Of a stretch of DNA of 48,324 nucleotides, positions 1 through 7,583 are shown piece after piece (position 1 is the first letter of the stretch; each line of letters opens with the position of its first letter). The stretch comes from JBBRYK01 sp038237665 (lineage in GTDB: Bacteria; Actinomycetota; Thermoleophilia; Gaiellales; Gaiellaceae): contig JBBRYK010000014.1 of the NCBI GenBank assembly GCA_038237665.1, positions 1 to 48,324 on the forward strand. Reading direction: 5' to 3'. Both the position numbers and the translations under genes were made by a program. The notes under the pieces were generated by a model, which searched no databases, had not been told where the DNA came from, and worked only from the letters and a program-made list of their open reading frames with translations.

Positions 1-110
1 CCCCTCTGCGCGCTCGGGGGGGGGGGGGTGGTGGTGGGGGCGGGGGGTTGCTCCTCCTGGTTTTTCCCCCCCGCCGTCGGGGCCCACCCCCCCGGGGTGG
101 CTGGTCTGCC
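1..110. other. G/C homopolymer-rich window edge
   Basis: Long runs of G and then C dominate, with almost no codon structure. I see no gene here. The composition is unlike the rest of the window and resembles the error-prone end of an assembled contig, though a natural G-rich repeat cannot be excluded. Confidence 0.5.
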
Positions 111-174
111 CACGGCTCTGCGTCAAGAAAGTGTGACGTTCGTTCCACAGGCTGTTTGGCGGCTTTTTCGACGC

Positions 175-187
175 TAGCGTCGGTCGG
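175..187 (+). promoter_or_regulatory. -10-like hexamer directly before the RAYT start
   Basis: TAGCGT lies 7 nt before the GTG at 188 and there is no Shine-Dalgarno sequence. This matches a recurring arrangement in the window (see findings) and suggests a leaderless transcript. No convincing -35 element was identified. Confidence 0.35.
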
Positions 188-669
188 GTGGCCCGGGTTC
201 CCCGCTTCCTACTTCCTGACGGCATCTACCACGTGTGCACGCGCGGAGTGGACGGCTGCTGGATCTACCGGGACGATCTCGACCGGTTGTACTTCCTCGC
301 TCTGCTCGGAATCGCAGTGCGCCGCTACCGGTGGCGGGTGCACTGCTTTTGCCTGATGGGCAACCATTACCACCTCGTCGTCGAGTGCAACCGGACGGAG
401 CTTTCCGCCGGGATGCAGCTGCTGAACGGCCGCTATGCGCAGGCGTTCAACGAGAAGCACGGGCGCAAGGGGCACCTCTTCGGCGACCGTTTCCACTCGA
501 CCCTGATCGAAGGCGAGGAGCAACTTGCGAACACGATCGCCTACGTGCTCGACAACCCCGTCCGCGCAGGGCTCTGCGACCACCCGGACGAGTGGCGCTG
601 GAGTGGCATCCGCGGAGACCGGCCGAGCGCTACGCGGGCGTCAGCTCCCGTTCGAGATCGGGCGAGTAG
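188..669 (+). pseudogene. REP-associated tyrosine transposase (RAYT, Y1/IS200-like), C-terminus disrupted
   Basis: Single-domain Y1 (HUH) transposase of the family that mobilises REP palindromes. The HUH pair is H60 and H62 in GNHYHLVV, and the likely catalytic tyrosine is Y119 in AYVLDNPVRAG. The N-terminal start resembles RAYTs in beginning with ARVPRFLLPDGIYHV. After EWRWSG (about base 605) the frame no longer looks like the family. A family-like ending, RPAERYAG, is readable in the +1-shifted frame and stops at 669. I read this as a deletion of about 30 codons with a frameshift. The original frame would otherwise run antisense through the aldolase to 1051, which is unlikely to be real. 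It converges on the aldolase gene with overlapping 3' ends. Confidence 0.65.
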
Positions 670-1655
670 TCCCCGGAGCGCGCCAGGCTGTTCAGCTTCG
701 CCCGGTGAAGGTAGGCCTCCTGGGCGGCGGGGACGTTCGCCGGTTCGCCGGCCCACGCCTTCAGCGCAGGCGCCTGCAGCGCCCGCCCGTATGAGAACGA
801 AAGCTCCCAGGGATGGTCGCCGAGAGCATTCATCGCATTCAGGTGCGCCGTCGCGTCCTCGTCCGACTGGCCACCCGAGAGGAACACGATCCCGGGCACC
901 GCCGCGGGGACGCGCCGGCGAAGGCAGCGCACGGTCAGCTGCGCGACTTCATCTACGCCTGCACGCTCGGCGGCCTCGTAACCGGAGAGGACCATGTTCG
1001 TCTTCAGGAGCATCCCCTCGAGCTCCACCCGCTGGTCGTGGAGCTCGGTGAAGACGGCGTTCAGCATCCGCGAGGTGACGTCGTAGCTGCGCTCGATCGA
1101 GTGGTCGCCGTCCATGAGGGCCTCCGGCTCGACGATCGGAACGAGGCCGGCCTCCTGTGAAAGCCCGGCGAAGCGCGCGAGTGCGTGCGCGTTCGTCCAG
1201 AGGCAGTACTCGCTCGGGATTCCCGGGCCGATGGTGATCACGGCGCGCCACTTCGTGAAGCGTGCCCCGAGGTCGTAGTACACGGCAAGGCGCTCGCGGA
1301 GGCCGTCGAGGCCCTCGGTGATCGTTTCACCGGGCGCATTGGTCAGGGGCTTCGCGCCCTTGTCGACCTTGATGCCGGGGATGATCCCCTGCTGCTCGAG
1401 GAGCCTCGGGAACGGCGTGCCATCCGCGGAGCTTTGCCGGATCGTCTCGTCGTACAGGATCACGCCGCTGATGTAGGCGGCCGCGTCCTTCGCCGTGAAC
1501 AGAAGATCGCGGTAGGCGCGTCTGTTCTCCTCTGTCGACTCGACTCCGATCGACTCGAATCGCTTCTTGATCGTCCCGTCGCTCTCGTCGGCCGCGAGGA
1601 TTCCCTTGTCGGGCGCGACGAGCGCCCGCGCGATCGCTTCCAGGTCTTGTGTCAT
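630..1655 (-). CDS. fda: Class I fructose-bisphosphate aldolase
   Basis: Cleaves fructose 1,6-bisphosphate to glyceraldehyde 3-phosphate and dihydroxyacetone phosphate in cytoplasmic glycolysis/gluconeogenesis, through a Schiff-base lysine and no metal. The 341-residue protein is near the length of the animal/plant-type family. It has the N-terminal GILAADESDGTIKKRF block, the Schiff-base lysine K218 in MLLKTNMVLSGYE, and the FLSGGQSDEDATAHLNAMN block. The ATG at 1655 follows AGGAGG at a spacing of about 5 nt, which fixes the start. It is a single gene with a lipoprotein gene upstream on the same strand and a transposase remnant converging at its 3' end. Confidence 0.95.
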   Translation of the reverse strand: MTQDLEAIARALVAPDKGILAADESDGTIKKRFESIGVESTEENRRAYRDLLFTAKDAAAYISGVILYDETIRQSSADGTPFPRLLEQQGIIPGIKVDKGAKPLTNAPGETITEGLDGLRERLAVYYDLGARFTKWRAVITIGPGIPSEYCLWTNAHALARFAGLSQEAGLVPIVEPEALMDGDHSIERSYDVTSRMLNAVFTELHDQRVELEGMLLKTNMVLSGYEAAERAGVDEVAQLTVRCLRRRVPAAVPGIVFLSGGQSDEDATAHLNAMNALGDHPWELSFSYGRALQAPALKAWAGEPANVPAAQEAYLHRAKLNSLARSGDYSPDLERELTPA

Positions 1656-1725
1656 CGATGCCTCCTACGCGCTCTGTTTCGTTGCAAAGGATTATCGCCG
1701 TTTTGACAGATTCGACGCCTTGACC

Positions 1726-2253
1726 CTAGGCGTCAGGATCGGAGGCGGCGCCCGCGAGGAGCTCGCGCACGCGGCGGAGCTCCTCCGGTGAGGCGGGGAC
1801 GATCCGGCCTTCGCTGACGAACCAGGCCGGATGGATCTCCCGCCACCCGTGCGCCGTGTCGTTGACCCAGGGCCCGACGACGATGACGTGAGCGCCCACA
1901 TCCGGCACGGCGACGAGGCTCCGATCCTGCGGGATGATCTCGACGACGAGGTCGCCGTCAACCCGGTCATTCCCGCCCGAGAGGAGGCTCGCATCCTCCT
2001 CGTCGAGCCGCAGGTTGAGATGGACGTCTCCATCGAAGCGCTCGAACGTGACGCGTTCCACGATGCCTGCCGCCACCCGGCAGCTGCCTCTCAGCTCGAG
2101 GCGACTGGGATGATAGACGCCGACCAGGGGATCGCCGAGCCGGCAGTAGGGCGACGGAGGCGGGCCGGTAGAGCGCCTTAGGGAACAGCCGGCTGCGAGG
2201 ATCGAGGAGACGAGCGCCAAGCCGAAGACGGTTCGCAGGAGGCGTGAGCGCAC
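1726..2253 (-). CDS. Predicted lipoprotein with GWxEIHP motif
   Basis: A 175-residue protein with a signal peptide ending in a lipobox (SILAAGC, Cys23), so it is expected to be anchored on the outer face of the membrane. The mature part has the pattern CRVAAGIVERVTFERFDGD, then a beta-rich stretch and the motif GWREIHPAW. That pattern is shared by small secreted proteins with an OB-fold-like appearance and no assigned activity. The start is a GTG at 2253 with no clear ribosome site. It lies 70 bp upstream of the aldolase on the same strand, and the aldolase has its own strong ribosome site. I cannot assign a biochemical function. Confidence 0.7.
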   Translation of the reverse strand: MRSRLLRTVFGLALVSSILAAGCSLRRSTGPPPSPYCRLGDPLVGVYHPSRLELRGSCRVAAGIVERVTFERFDGDVHLNLRLDEEDASLLSGGNDRVDGDLVVEIIPQDRSLVAVPDVGAHVIVVGPWVNDTAHGWREIHPAWFVSEGRIVPASPEELRRVRELLAGAASDPDA

Positions 2254-2322
2254 CCGGCCAGCGTGCGTGGACCCACGGCCGAGCGATAGCCGCCGCGGAA
2301 GACCTGCTTCTGCGGGCCCTGT

Positions 2323-2493
2323 CTAACGGGAGCGTGACTCTTCAGCAGCAGCCCGCGGACTCTTGCGCGCAAACGCGATCAGCCAGATCGCAAGCAGGAG
2401 TAGGCCGGCAACCCCGACGGGGACACCCACCCACGGGATGATGAAGAGAAAGACGACCCCGACGATTACCGCTCCCAGTGCTATGGTGAGCAT
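2323..2493 (-). CDS. Small membrane protein, two predicted helices
   Basis: A 56-residue protein from the ATG at 2493 (an alternative ATG at 2529 would add 12 residues). It has two hydrophobic segments separated by a short Pro/Gly turn (roughly residues 3-20 and 23-39), followed by a basic and acidic tail. Neither start has a good ribosome site. It lies between a lipoprotein gene and tRNA-Gly. It resembles the many uncharacterised two-helix actinobacterial membrane proteins and has no family that I recognise. Confidence 0.5.
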   Translation of the reverse strand: MLTIALGAVIVGVVFLFIIPWVGVPVGVAGLLLLAIWLIAFARKSPRAAAEESRSR

Positions 2494-2550
2494 GTCGCGC
2501 TGATTCCCGGTTTCGACGCAGCCAAACATGGCGGGCGGAGGAGCGACGCA

Positions 2551-2623
2551 AGCGGACGACGGGGGTCGAACCCGCGACCTTCGGCTTGGGAAGCCGACGC
2601 TCTACCAGCTGAGCTACGTCCGC
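2551..2623 (-). tRNA. tRNA-Gly (anticodon CCC)
   Basis: On the minus strand a 73-nt cloverleaf can be drawn. It has acceptor stem GCGGACG/CGTCCGC, a D-arm with AGCTCAGCTGGTAGAG, the anticodon loop TTCCCAA closed by CGGC/GCCG pairs, and a T-arm with GGTTCGACC. The discriminator is U73, as usual for bacterial tRNA-Gly. The 3' CCA is not encoded. Confidence 0.95.
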
Positions 2624-2702
2624 GCGCGGCGCATTCTAGCCCTGAGCCCGTTCGGCCGGCCGATTCCGCGGCCGCCGTTTCGAGCCGCGAAACGAGCCAT
2701 TG

Positions 2703-2737
2703 CGGCCACGTCTTGGGTCTGTCCCCTGACGTGGCCG
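2703..2737. repeat. REP-like inverted repeat, copy 1
   Basis: CGGCCACGTC and GACGTGGCCG form a perfect 10-bp inverted repeat around a 15-nt loop. The 19-nt core GGGTCTGTCCCCTGACGTG (2715-2733) recurs at 11183-11201 with one mismatch. It lies about 90 bp upstream of the minus-strand tRNA-Gly. With a RAYT remnant in the window, a REP element is the obvious candidate. Confidence 0.6.
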
Positions 2738-2845
2738 TTGCGAACGTGTCCGGCTGCCGGAAATGCCCTGCGTAAGCGATTTCTGCGTCGAGCGCCGCGC
2801 GGCGGGCCTGTCGGCGGGCCTGTCCAGTTCGGGAACTGCGGCGCA

Positions 2846-2875
2846 GGCTGCGCCCGGCTGCAGCCGGGCGCAGCC
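2846..2875. repeat. Perfect 30-bp palindrome upstream of the kinase
   Basis: Two 15-base arms (left arm GGCTGCGCCCGGCTG) form an exact palindrome with no spacer, ending 20 bp before the histidine kinase start. It could be a dimeric operator, a cruciform-forming site or part of a REP-type element. No T-tract follows, so an intrinsic terminator is unlikely. Confidence 0.55.
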
Positions 2876-2895
2876 GGGGCGGGCATACTCCCGGG

Positions 2896-4467
2896 GTGCT
2901 GGCCGCCAGGACGGCAGCGCCCGAAGGCTCGTTTCGCAATCGGATCGCCTCGCTCTCGCTTGCGACGCGTGCGTTTGCTGCGAGTCTCGTGCTGGCCGCG
3001 ATCGTCGCGGCCGTGTTTGCCGTGCTCGTCCTCGCCTCGTCGAACCTACGCGCTGCGACGAAGCGCGAGGCGAGGGCAAAGGACGTCACGGTCGAGACGC
3101 TCGGGCTCGAGAAGCTCGTCCTCGATATCGAGACCGGCGTTCGCGGCTTCGTGCTCACCGACAACGAGCGCTTCCTCGAGTCGTACCGCCAGGCGCGCCG
3201 GAACCTCCCGGCCCAGCTCGCCACCCTCCGCCGGCTGGCTGCGTCGAGCCCGGGGCAGGCGCAGCGCGCGCGTGCGCTCGAGGACGAGATCAACGCCTAC
3301 ATCAGCGACTACGCTGCGCCGCTGATCCAGATCGCGCGCGAAAACCCGCCTGCGGCCCGGGCTCCGCTCGCCTTCGTCGAGGGTAAGCGCCGCCTCGACC
3401 TGATCCGCGGGCGGTTCACGGACTTCCTGAAGGCCGAGGACACGGAGGCGACAGCGAGCGCAAACGCCGCGAACCGCCGCGCGCAGCACGCGATCGGCCT
3501 CGGTATCGGCGGGCTCGTCCTCTCGGCGGGGCTGATCGTCGGCTTCGGGCTCTACCTCGCTCGCTCGATCCGCCGCCCGCTGGAAGAAGTGGCCCAGGGC
3601 GCCGGGAGGATCGCTGCAGGCGATCTCTCGCTGCGCCTCGACGAGGAGGGGCCCGGCGAGATCGGTGCGCTGACCAGAAGCTTCAACGTCATGGCCGAGG
3701 GCCTGCAGAGAAACCGCAGCGAGCTGGAGGCGCAGAACAAGAAGCTGCGCGAGAGCGAGCGGCTGAAGTCGGAGCTAGTCAGCATCGTCTCGCACGAGCT
3801 CCGCACTCCGCTGACGAGCGTGCTCGGCTTCACGTCCATGCTGGTGCACCGCGACGACGTGGACGAGGCGAGCCGCCGCCAGTACCTGGAGATCGTCGAC
3901 TCGCAAACGCGCCGGCTCAGTGCTCTCGTCGACCGCTTTCTCGACCTCCAGCGGATCGAAGAGGGGCGACTCGAGCTCGCGTCGGAGCCCGTTGATCTCG
4001 CGGTGATCCTGCGTGAGCAGGGCCTCCTGTACGTCGGCCCGAGCGAGCGCCACCGGCTGCGCGTCCGCCTGGAGGACGAGCCGCTCGAGGTCGTGGGCGA
4101 TCCGGAGCGGCTCTCCCAGGTCGTCGGGAACCTGCTCTCGAATGCGGTCAAGTACTCACCTGACGGCGGCGACGTCGAGATCGACGCCGCGCGGCACGAC
4201 GGGTTCGTGCGCGTCCACGTGCGCGATCAGGGGATCGGCATACCCGAGTCGCACCGGCCGAAGATCTTCACGAAGTTTCACCGCGGCGATGCCGGCGCGA
4301 CAGGCATCTCGGGGACAGGTCTGGGTCTCGCGATCACGCGGGACGTGGTGGAAGCGCACGGAGGGCGAATCGACTTCGTCAGCACGCCCGGGAAAGGCTC
4401 GACGTTCTGGTTCGAGCTCCCCGTGGGCGACGGCGAGGCTCCTGGTGAAGAAATGAGGGGGGGATGA
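2896..4467 (+). CDS. Orphan sensor histidine kinase (CHASE3-HAMP-HisKA-HATPase)
   Basis: A membrane sensor kinase of 523 residues. Order: TM1 at about 23-48, an extracytoplasmic CHASE3-like four-helix region (about 55-190, with GVRGFVLTDNERFLESY), TM2 at about 196-218, HAMP to about 270, a short coiled coil, HisKA with phospho-acceptor H300 in SHELRTPL, then HATPase with the N box NLLSNAVKYSP, DQGIGIP and GTGLGLAI. No response regulator gene is adjacent, so its partner is unknown. The GTG start has no ribosome site but has CATACT 6 nt upstream, suggesting a leaderless message. The stop overlaps the next gene start (ATGA), so the secreted protein downstream is probably co-translated. Confidence 0.93.
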   Translation: MLAARTAAPEGSFRNRIASLSLATRAFAASLVLAAIVAAVFAVLVLASSNLRAATKREARAKDVTVETLGLEKLVLDIETGVRGFVLTDNERFLESYRQARRNLPAQLATLRRLAASSPGQAQRARALEDEINAYISDYAAPLIQIARENPPAARAPLAFVEGKRRLDLIRGRFTDFLKAEDTEATASANAANRRAQHAIGLGIGGLVLSAGLIVGFGLYLARSIRRPLEEVAQGAGRIAAGDLSLRLDEEGPGEIGALTRSFNVMAEGLQRNRSELEAQNKKLRESERLKSELVSIVSHELRTPLTSVLGFTSMLVHRDDVDEASRRQYLEIVDSQTRRLSALVDRFLDLQRIEEGRLELASEPVDLAVILREQGLLYVGPSERHRLRVRLEDEPLEVVGDPERLSQVVGNLLSNAVKYSPDGGDVEIDAARHDGFVRVHVRDQGIGIPESHRPKIFTKFHRGDAGATGISGTGLGLAITRDVVEAHGGRIDFVSTPGKGSTFWFELPVGDGEAPGEEMRGG

Positions 4468-4919
4468 TGAGACGAACGCTGATCTGCGCCCTGACGGGCG
4501 CTGTCGTAGTCGCTGGGACGGCCGCCGCGGCGCGGGGGCTCAGCGGCCCGGGCACGATCCGGATCACGAGCCGCGAGGTGGCGAACACCCGCGTCGACGT
4601 CGGCAACAAAGGGCTCTCGGCAGGCGATCTGGACATCATCCGGGAGCGGCTCTTCAACACCCGGATCACGCCCAAGGCGATCGGCCATGCCGAACTCGTC
4701 TGCACGTACACGATCAAGACGTCGCGTAGCTGCCAGGGCACGTTCTTTCTCCCCAAGGGGAAGATCGTCGTCGGCGGGCCGATCTATTTCCACCAGCTCT
4801 ACGAGCTGGCCGTGATCGGAGGGACCGGCCTGTACGACAACGTCCGCGGCTCGGTCACCGTCACCGCGACCTCCTCGAAGCCCCGACGCGAGGTGATCGT
4901 GTTCAGGCTGACGGTCTAG
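4464..4919 (+). CDS. Secreted dirigent/allene-oxide-cyclase-like barrel protein
   Basis: A 151-residue protein with a signal peptide (basic MMRRT, hydrophobic core, AAAA cleavage region). The mature part shows the pattern of bacterial proteins with an allene-oxide-cyclase/dirigent-like beta barrel: GDLDIIRERLFN, CTYTIKTSRSCQGTFFLP, then GGTGLYDNVRGSV. Bacterial members have no established activity. The two Cys in CTYTIKTSRSC may pair. It overlaps the histidine kinase stop by 4 bases, so kinase and secreted protein probably form one transcript. Whether the protein is sensed by the CHASE3 domain is only a guess. Confidence 0.72.
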   Translation: MMRRTLICALTGAVVVAGTAAAARGLSGPGTIRITSREVANTRVDVGNKGLSAGDLDIIRERLFNTRITPKAIGHAELVCTYTIKTSRSCQGTFFLPKGKIVVGGPIYFHQLYELAVIGGTGLYDNVRGSVTVTATSSKPRREVIVFRLTV

Positions 4920-5403
4920 GAGGACTTGGCCATGCCTCGGCCAGGCGCCTCCTGGTCTCGTCGAGATGCTCGGGCAGCACCTTCACGTCGGCGAGTACCG
5001 GCATGAAGCTCGTGTCGCCGGCCCAGCGCGGAACGACGTGCAGATGCACGTGCCCGGGCAGTCCGGCACCGGCGATCCTGCCCAGGTTCCAGCCCAGGTT
5101 GTAGCCCTGGGGTGCATACGTCTGGGCGAGCGCGCCGATCCCTTGTGAGGCCAGCCGGTGCACCTCGAGCACCTCGTCGTCGCCGAGCTCGGTGAACTCA
5201 CCCTCATGGCGATTCGGCGCGACGAGCAGATGGCCCGACGCATACGGGAACCTGTTCAGGACCACGAACGCCCGCTCGCCGCGGTGGACGACGAGAGCCT
5301 CGTCGTCACTCGCGTCGAGTGCGGCGCAGAGGAAGCAGCCCTCGGCCTCGTCCGCCGACTGGATGTACTCCAGGCGCCAGGGCGCCCACAGTCGCTCCGT
5401 CAC
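4903..5403 (-). CDS. HIT family hydrolase/phosphorylase
   Basis: Histidine-triad nucleotide hydrolase or transferase (the Ap4A-phosphorylase-like branch is typical of actinobacteria), 166 residues, cytoplasmic. Visible features are the opening ERLWAPWRLEYIQ, a CFLC pair with H near VVHRG that usually binds zinc, and the catalytic triad HVHLHVV at 118-124. The GTG at 5403 is preferred because the conserved N-terminus TERLWAPWR begins there. A longer in-frame extension upstream is low-complexity Arg/Ser sequence. Its 3' end overlaps the convergent secreted protein by 17 bases. Substrate cannot be decided from sequence. Confidence 0.9.
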   Translation of the reverse strand: MTERLWAPWRLEYIQSADEAEGCFLCAALDASDDEALVVHRGERAFVVLNRFPYASGHLLVAPNRHEGEFTELGDDEVLEVHRLASQGIGALAQTYAPQGYNLGWNLGRIAGAGLPGHVHLHVVPRWAGDTSFMPVLADVKVLPEHLDETRRRLAEAWPSPPRPSA

Positions 5404-5661
5404 GATGGGGCTTCTACCAGACGGCGGCGTTTTGGCAGGAGGACGATCGCGGCTGCTGCGGCGACGGCGAGCGTCAACCGTTCTGCGCCGCGGGCACCCG
5501 GCGCTGCCACGACGAGCCGCGCGCCCTCCAGACCGAAGAACGTGACGAAACGTCCAGACCGGCACGGCCGAATCGGCGCGGTTCCAGATCGTGAAGCGGC
5601 CGATCGACGAGAGCGTCGCCGGGTCGGCGATCAGAGACGTGCATCTCGCAGCTATCGGCAC
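5402..5661 (-). pseudogene. Possible frameshifted small membrane protein before the HIT gene
   Basis: Two minus-strand reading frames look protein-like. From the GTG at 5661 one gives LIADPATLSSIGRFTIWNR and SAVPVWTF. After a one-base shift near 5550 the other gives TFFGLEGARLVVAAPGAR, then an Ala/Val/Leu transmembrane segment, a basic KRRR and a stop whose TGA overlaps the HIT start (GTGA). Such overlap is typical of a real upstream operon partner. The shift may be a sequencing error or a true mutation. No family recognised. Confidence 0.3.
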
Positions 5662-5685
5662 CGCGCGGCGAGCAATTTAGACCGG

Positions 5686-5723
5686 AAAAAACACGGAGGG
5701 CGCGGTCTCCCGCGCCCTCCGTG
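5686..5723 (-). terminator. Intrinsic terminator after the intact pilin gene
   Basis: A perfect 14-bp stem (CACGGAGGGCGCGG with its complement, loop of 4) followed on the minus strand by six T. It sits just past the stop codon at 5745. It is one of the two best textbook terminators in the window. Confidence 0.92.
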
Positions 5724-5744
5724 CAGCACCTCTACAGCGAGGGC

Positions 5745-6158
5745 TTACGTGCAGACCGTCGTCGAGGTATCACTCGCCGGGCCGGCCTTGTAGTAGGTCG
5801 CGTTACCGACGACCGACTTGACGCAGTACGCGGACGCGGACTTGGACAGAATCGTCACGCCCGCGCTACCCGTCCAGCCCTTGAGGGCCGTGTCGTAGGT
5901 GGCCTGGAGGCTCGTTGCTCCCGAGCCACCGATGGTCATGCCCGTGTAGCCGTTGTTGTCGGCGTTGTACGCCTCAACAGCAGGCACCATCGCGCGGATG
6001 TTCGCCTGGGCCGCCGAGTTGTTCGCCCGATCCTTGAACTTCAGATAGGCGGGCACGGCGATCGCCAGGAGAATCCCGAGGATGATGATAACGATCAGCA
6101 TTTCGATGAGCGTGAAACCCTTTTCGCTCTCGATGCGCTTCCTCAACTTCGTAATCAC
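5745..6158 (-). CDS. Type IV pilin-like protein
   Basis: A 137-residue prepilin. A short basic leader ends in the prepilin peptidase site KGFTLIE (cleavage after G14, with E5 of the mature protein), followed by the long hydrophobic N-terminal helix (LIVIIILGILLAIAVPAYL) and a small C-terminal globular domain with two Cys (YCVKS and TTVCT) likely forming a disulfide loop. It would be cleaved and N-methylated by PilD and assembled by a type IV pilus or Com-like machine, none of which is encoded in this window. GTG start with AAGGAG 7 nt upstream. It lies downstream of a truncated paralogue and between two strong terminators, so it is probably expressed on its own at high level. Confidence 0.93.
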   Translation of the reverse strand: MITKLRKRIESEKGFTLIEMLIVIIILGILLAIAVPAYLKFKDRANNSAAQANIRAMVPAVEAYNADNNGYTGMTIGGSGATSLQATYDTALKGWTGSAGVTILSKSASAYCVKSVVGNATYYKAGPASDTSTTVCT

Positions 6159-6216
6159 GCTGGTACTCCTTTTCCGAGGGGATGCGATTACTGCTCAAGG
6201 GATCGACGGCTGCACG

Positions 6217-6251
6217 AAAAAAGGACACCCCCCGATCAGGGGGTGTCCTTT
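6217..6251 (-). terminator. Intrinsic terminator between the two pilin genes
   Basis: A 13-bp perfect stem AAAGGACACCCCC with loop CGATCA, followed on the minus strand by six T. It lies 20 bp past the stop of the truncated pilin and upstream of the intact one. Confidence 0.9.
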
Positions 6252-6271
6252 AAGGCCGATGAATAGGCGTT

Positions 6272-6470
6272 TTAGGTGCAGGCGACCGTGGAGCTGTCGC
6301 TGGCGGGGCCGTTCTTGTAATAGGTCTGGTTTCCCGCGACGGACTTGATGCAATAGGTAGGCCGGAACCGCGATCGCAAGGAGAATCCCGAGGATGATGA
6401 TCACGATCAGCATTTCGATGAGCGTGAAGCCCTTCTCGCCCTCGATGCGCTGGTGGAGTTTCTTGAACAA
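6272..6470 (-). pseudogene. Internally deleted type IV pilin paralogue
   Basis: The TTG start at 6470 has a GGGAGA ribosome site. The leader and N-terminal helix are almost identical to the neighbouring pilin (KGFTLIEMLIVIIILGILL, then AIAVPAYL). Directly after AYL the sequence jumps to the family's C-terminal end in another frame, CIKSVAGNQTYYKNGPASD then STVACT and stop at 6272. Compared with the paralogue about 72 codons (around 217 bp) are missing and the frame is broken. Reading on without the shift runs through the terminator to 6195. It may be a decayed gene, a donor cassette or an assembly collapse between the two near-identical pilins. Confidence 0.8.
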
Positions 6471-6596
6471 CGTGGTCTCCCTTCGGGATGAATGCACTGC
6501 CCGAGCGGAGTAAACGGGTTCCGCTCGGCCGTGCGTGACCCTCGTTCGAGGCAAGCCGTGTCACCCGGTCAGGGCAGCAACCGAGTGCGACCAGGC

Positions 6597-7583
6597 TCAG
6601 AGCCAGCGCTTGAAGCGGAAAAACGCGATCAGGCCGGCGATCGTGACCACCATCATCCCGATGATCACCCAGAAGGCCTCCGCCGTCCCGAACCCCGGAA
6701 AGTCGACGTTCATGCCGAAGATGCCGGAGATCAGGGTCAGGGGCAGGAGGATCACGCTGACGACGGTGAGGACGCGCAGGACGTCGTTCTGCTTGTGCGA
6801 GATCACCGACTCGTTCGTGTCCTCGAGCGCCTCCACGACCTCCTTGTAGTTGTCGAGCAGGTCCCAGATCCGCTCGGCCGCATCGACGATGTCGTCGAAG
6901 TAGAGCTCCAGTTCCTCGGGCAGGAACCGTTCGACGTGCCGCTCGAGCAGGCGCAGCGTGGAGCGCTCGGGCTTGATGATCTTGCGGAACGAGATGATCT
7001 CCTGCTTGACGTTGGAGATGTCGCGGACGACCTCCTCCGATCGTCCCTCGAACATCTCGTCCTCGATCGTGTCGAGCTTGTGACCGATCTTGTCGAGGAT
7101 CGGGAAGCAGTAGTCGAACAGGTCGTCGAGGACGTGGTAGAGGAGGTACCCCGATCCTTTGCCGAAGAGGCTCTCCCGCAGCGCCTCGTCGTCCTCGCAG
7201 CGGCGGAAGAGGCGGGTGACGGGCAGCAGCTCGACGTTCGGCAGCGTGATCAGGAAGTCGGGGCCGAGGAAGACATCCAGCTCGGCCGCGTTCAGCCGCT
7301 GCACCGCCTTGTCGTAGAACGGGAAGTGCAGGACGACGAAGAGGTACTCGGGGTAGTCGTCGATCTTGGGGCGCTGACGCTTCGAGAGCACGTCCTCGAG
7401 GTCGAGGGGGTGCCAGCCGAAGTGTTCGGCGAGCGCGGCAGCCTCGCTCGCAGTCGGCGAGTTGAGCTGAACCCAGGTGAGGCCGTTGGCGGTTAGCTCA
7501 GCGACGCGCGGCTCGGCGCGCACGGCGACCTCGGCCCGCTGGCCGCGTGTCCGCGTGCGCTTGATGCGTGGCAGGCTTGGCAT
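6597..7583 (-). CDS. corA: CorA family magnesium/cobalt transporter
   Basis: Inner-membrane pentameric divalent cation channel of 328 residues. It has a long cytoplasmic alpha/beta domain (LEDVLSKRQRPKIDDYPEYLF block), a long stalk helix, TM1 (about 270-289), the signature GMN at 290-292 in SGIFGMN, and TM2 (about 301-320) with a basic C-terminus. The GMN loop is the ion entry filter. The proposed ATG at 7583 overlaps the upstream MFS gene by 86 bases. A GTG further in (at VRAEPRVAEL) would reduce the overlap. Neither has a clear ribosome site. Confidence 0.93.
   Translation of the reverse strand: MPSLPRIKRTRTRGQRAEVAVRAEPRVAELTANGLTWVQLNSPTASEAAALAEHFGWHPLDLEDVLSKRQRPKIDDYPEYLFVVLHFPFYDKAVQRLNAAELDVFLGPDFLITLPNVELLPVTRLFRRCEDDEALRESLFGKGSGYLLYHVLDDLFDYCFPILDKIGHKLDTIEDEMFEGRSEEVVRDISNVKQEIISFRKIIKPERSTLRLLERHVERFLPEELELYFDDIVDAAERIWDLLDNYKEVVEALEDTNESVISHKQNDVLRVLTVVSVILLPLTLISGIFGMNVDFPGFGTAEAFWVIIGMMVVTIAGLIAFFRFKRWL

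Noticed and set aside
670..1051. Long plus-strand continuation of the transposase frame
   Set aside because: It is antisense to the well-supported aldolase and has Arg/Pro/Ser-rich shadow composition.
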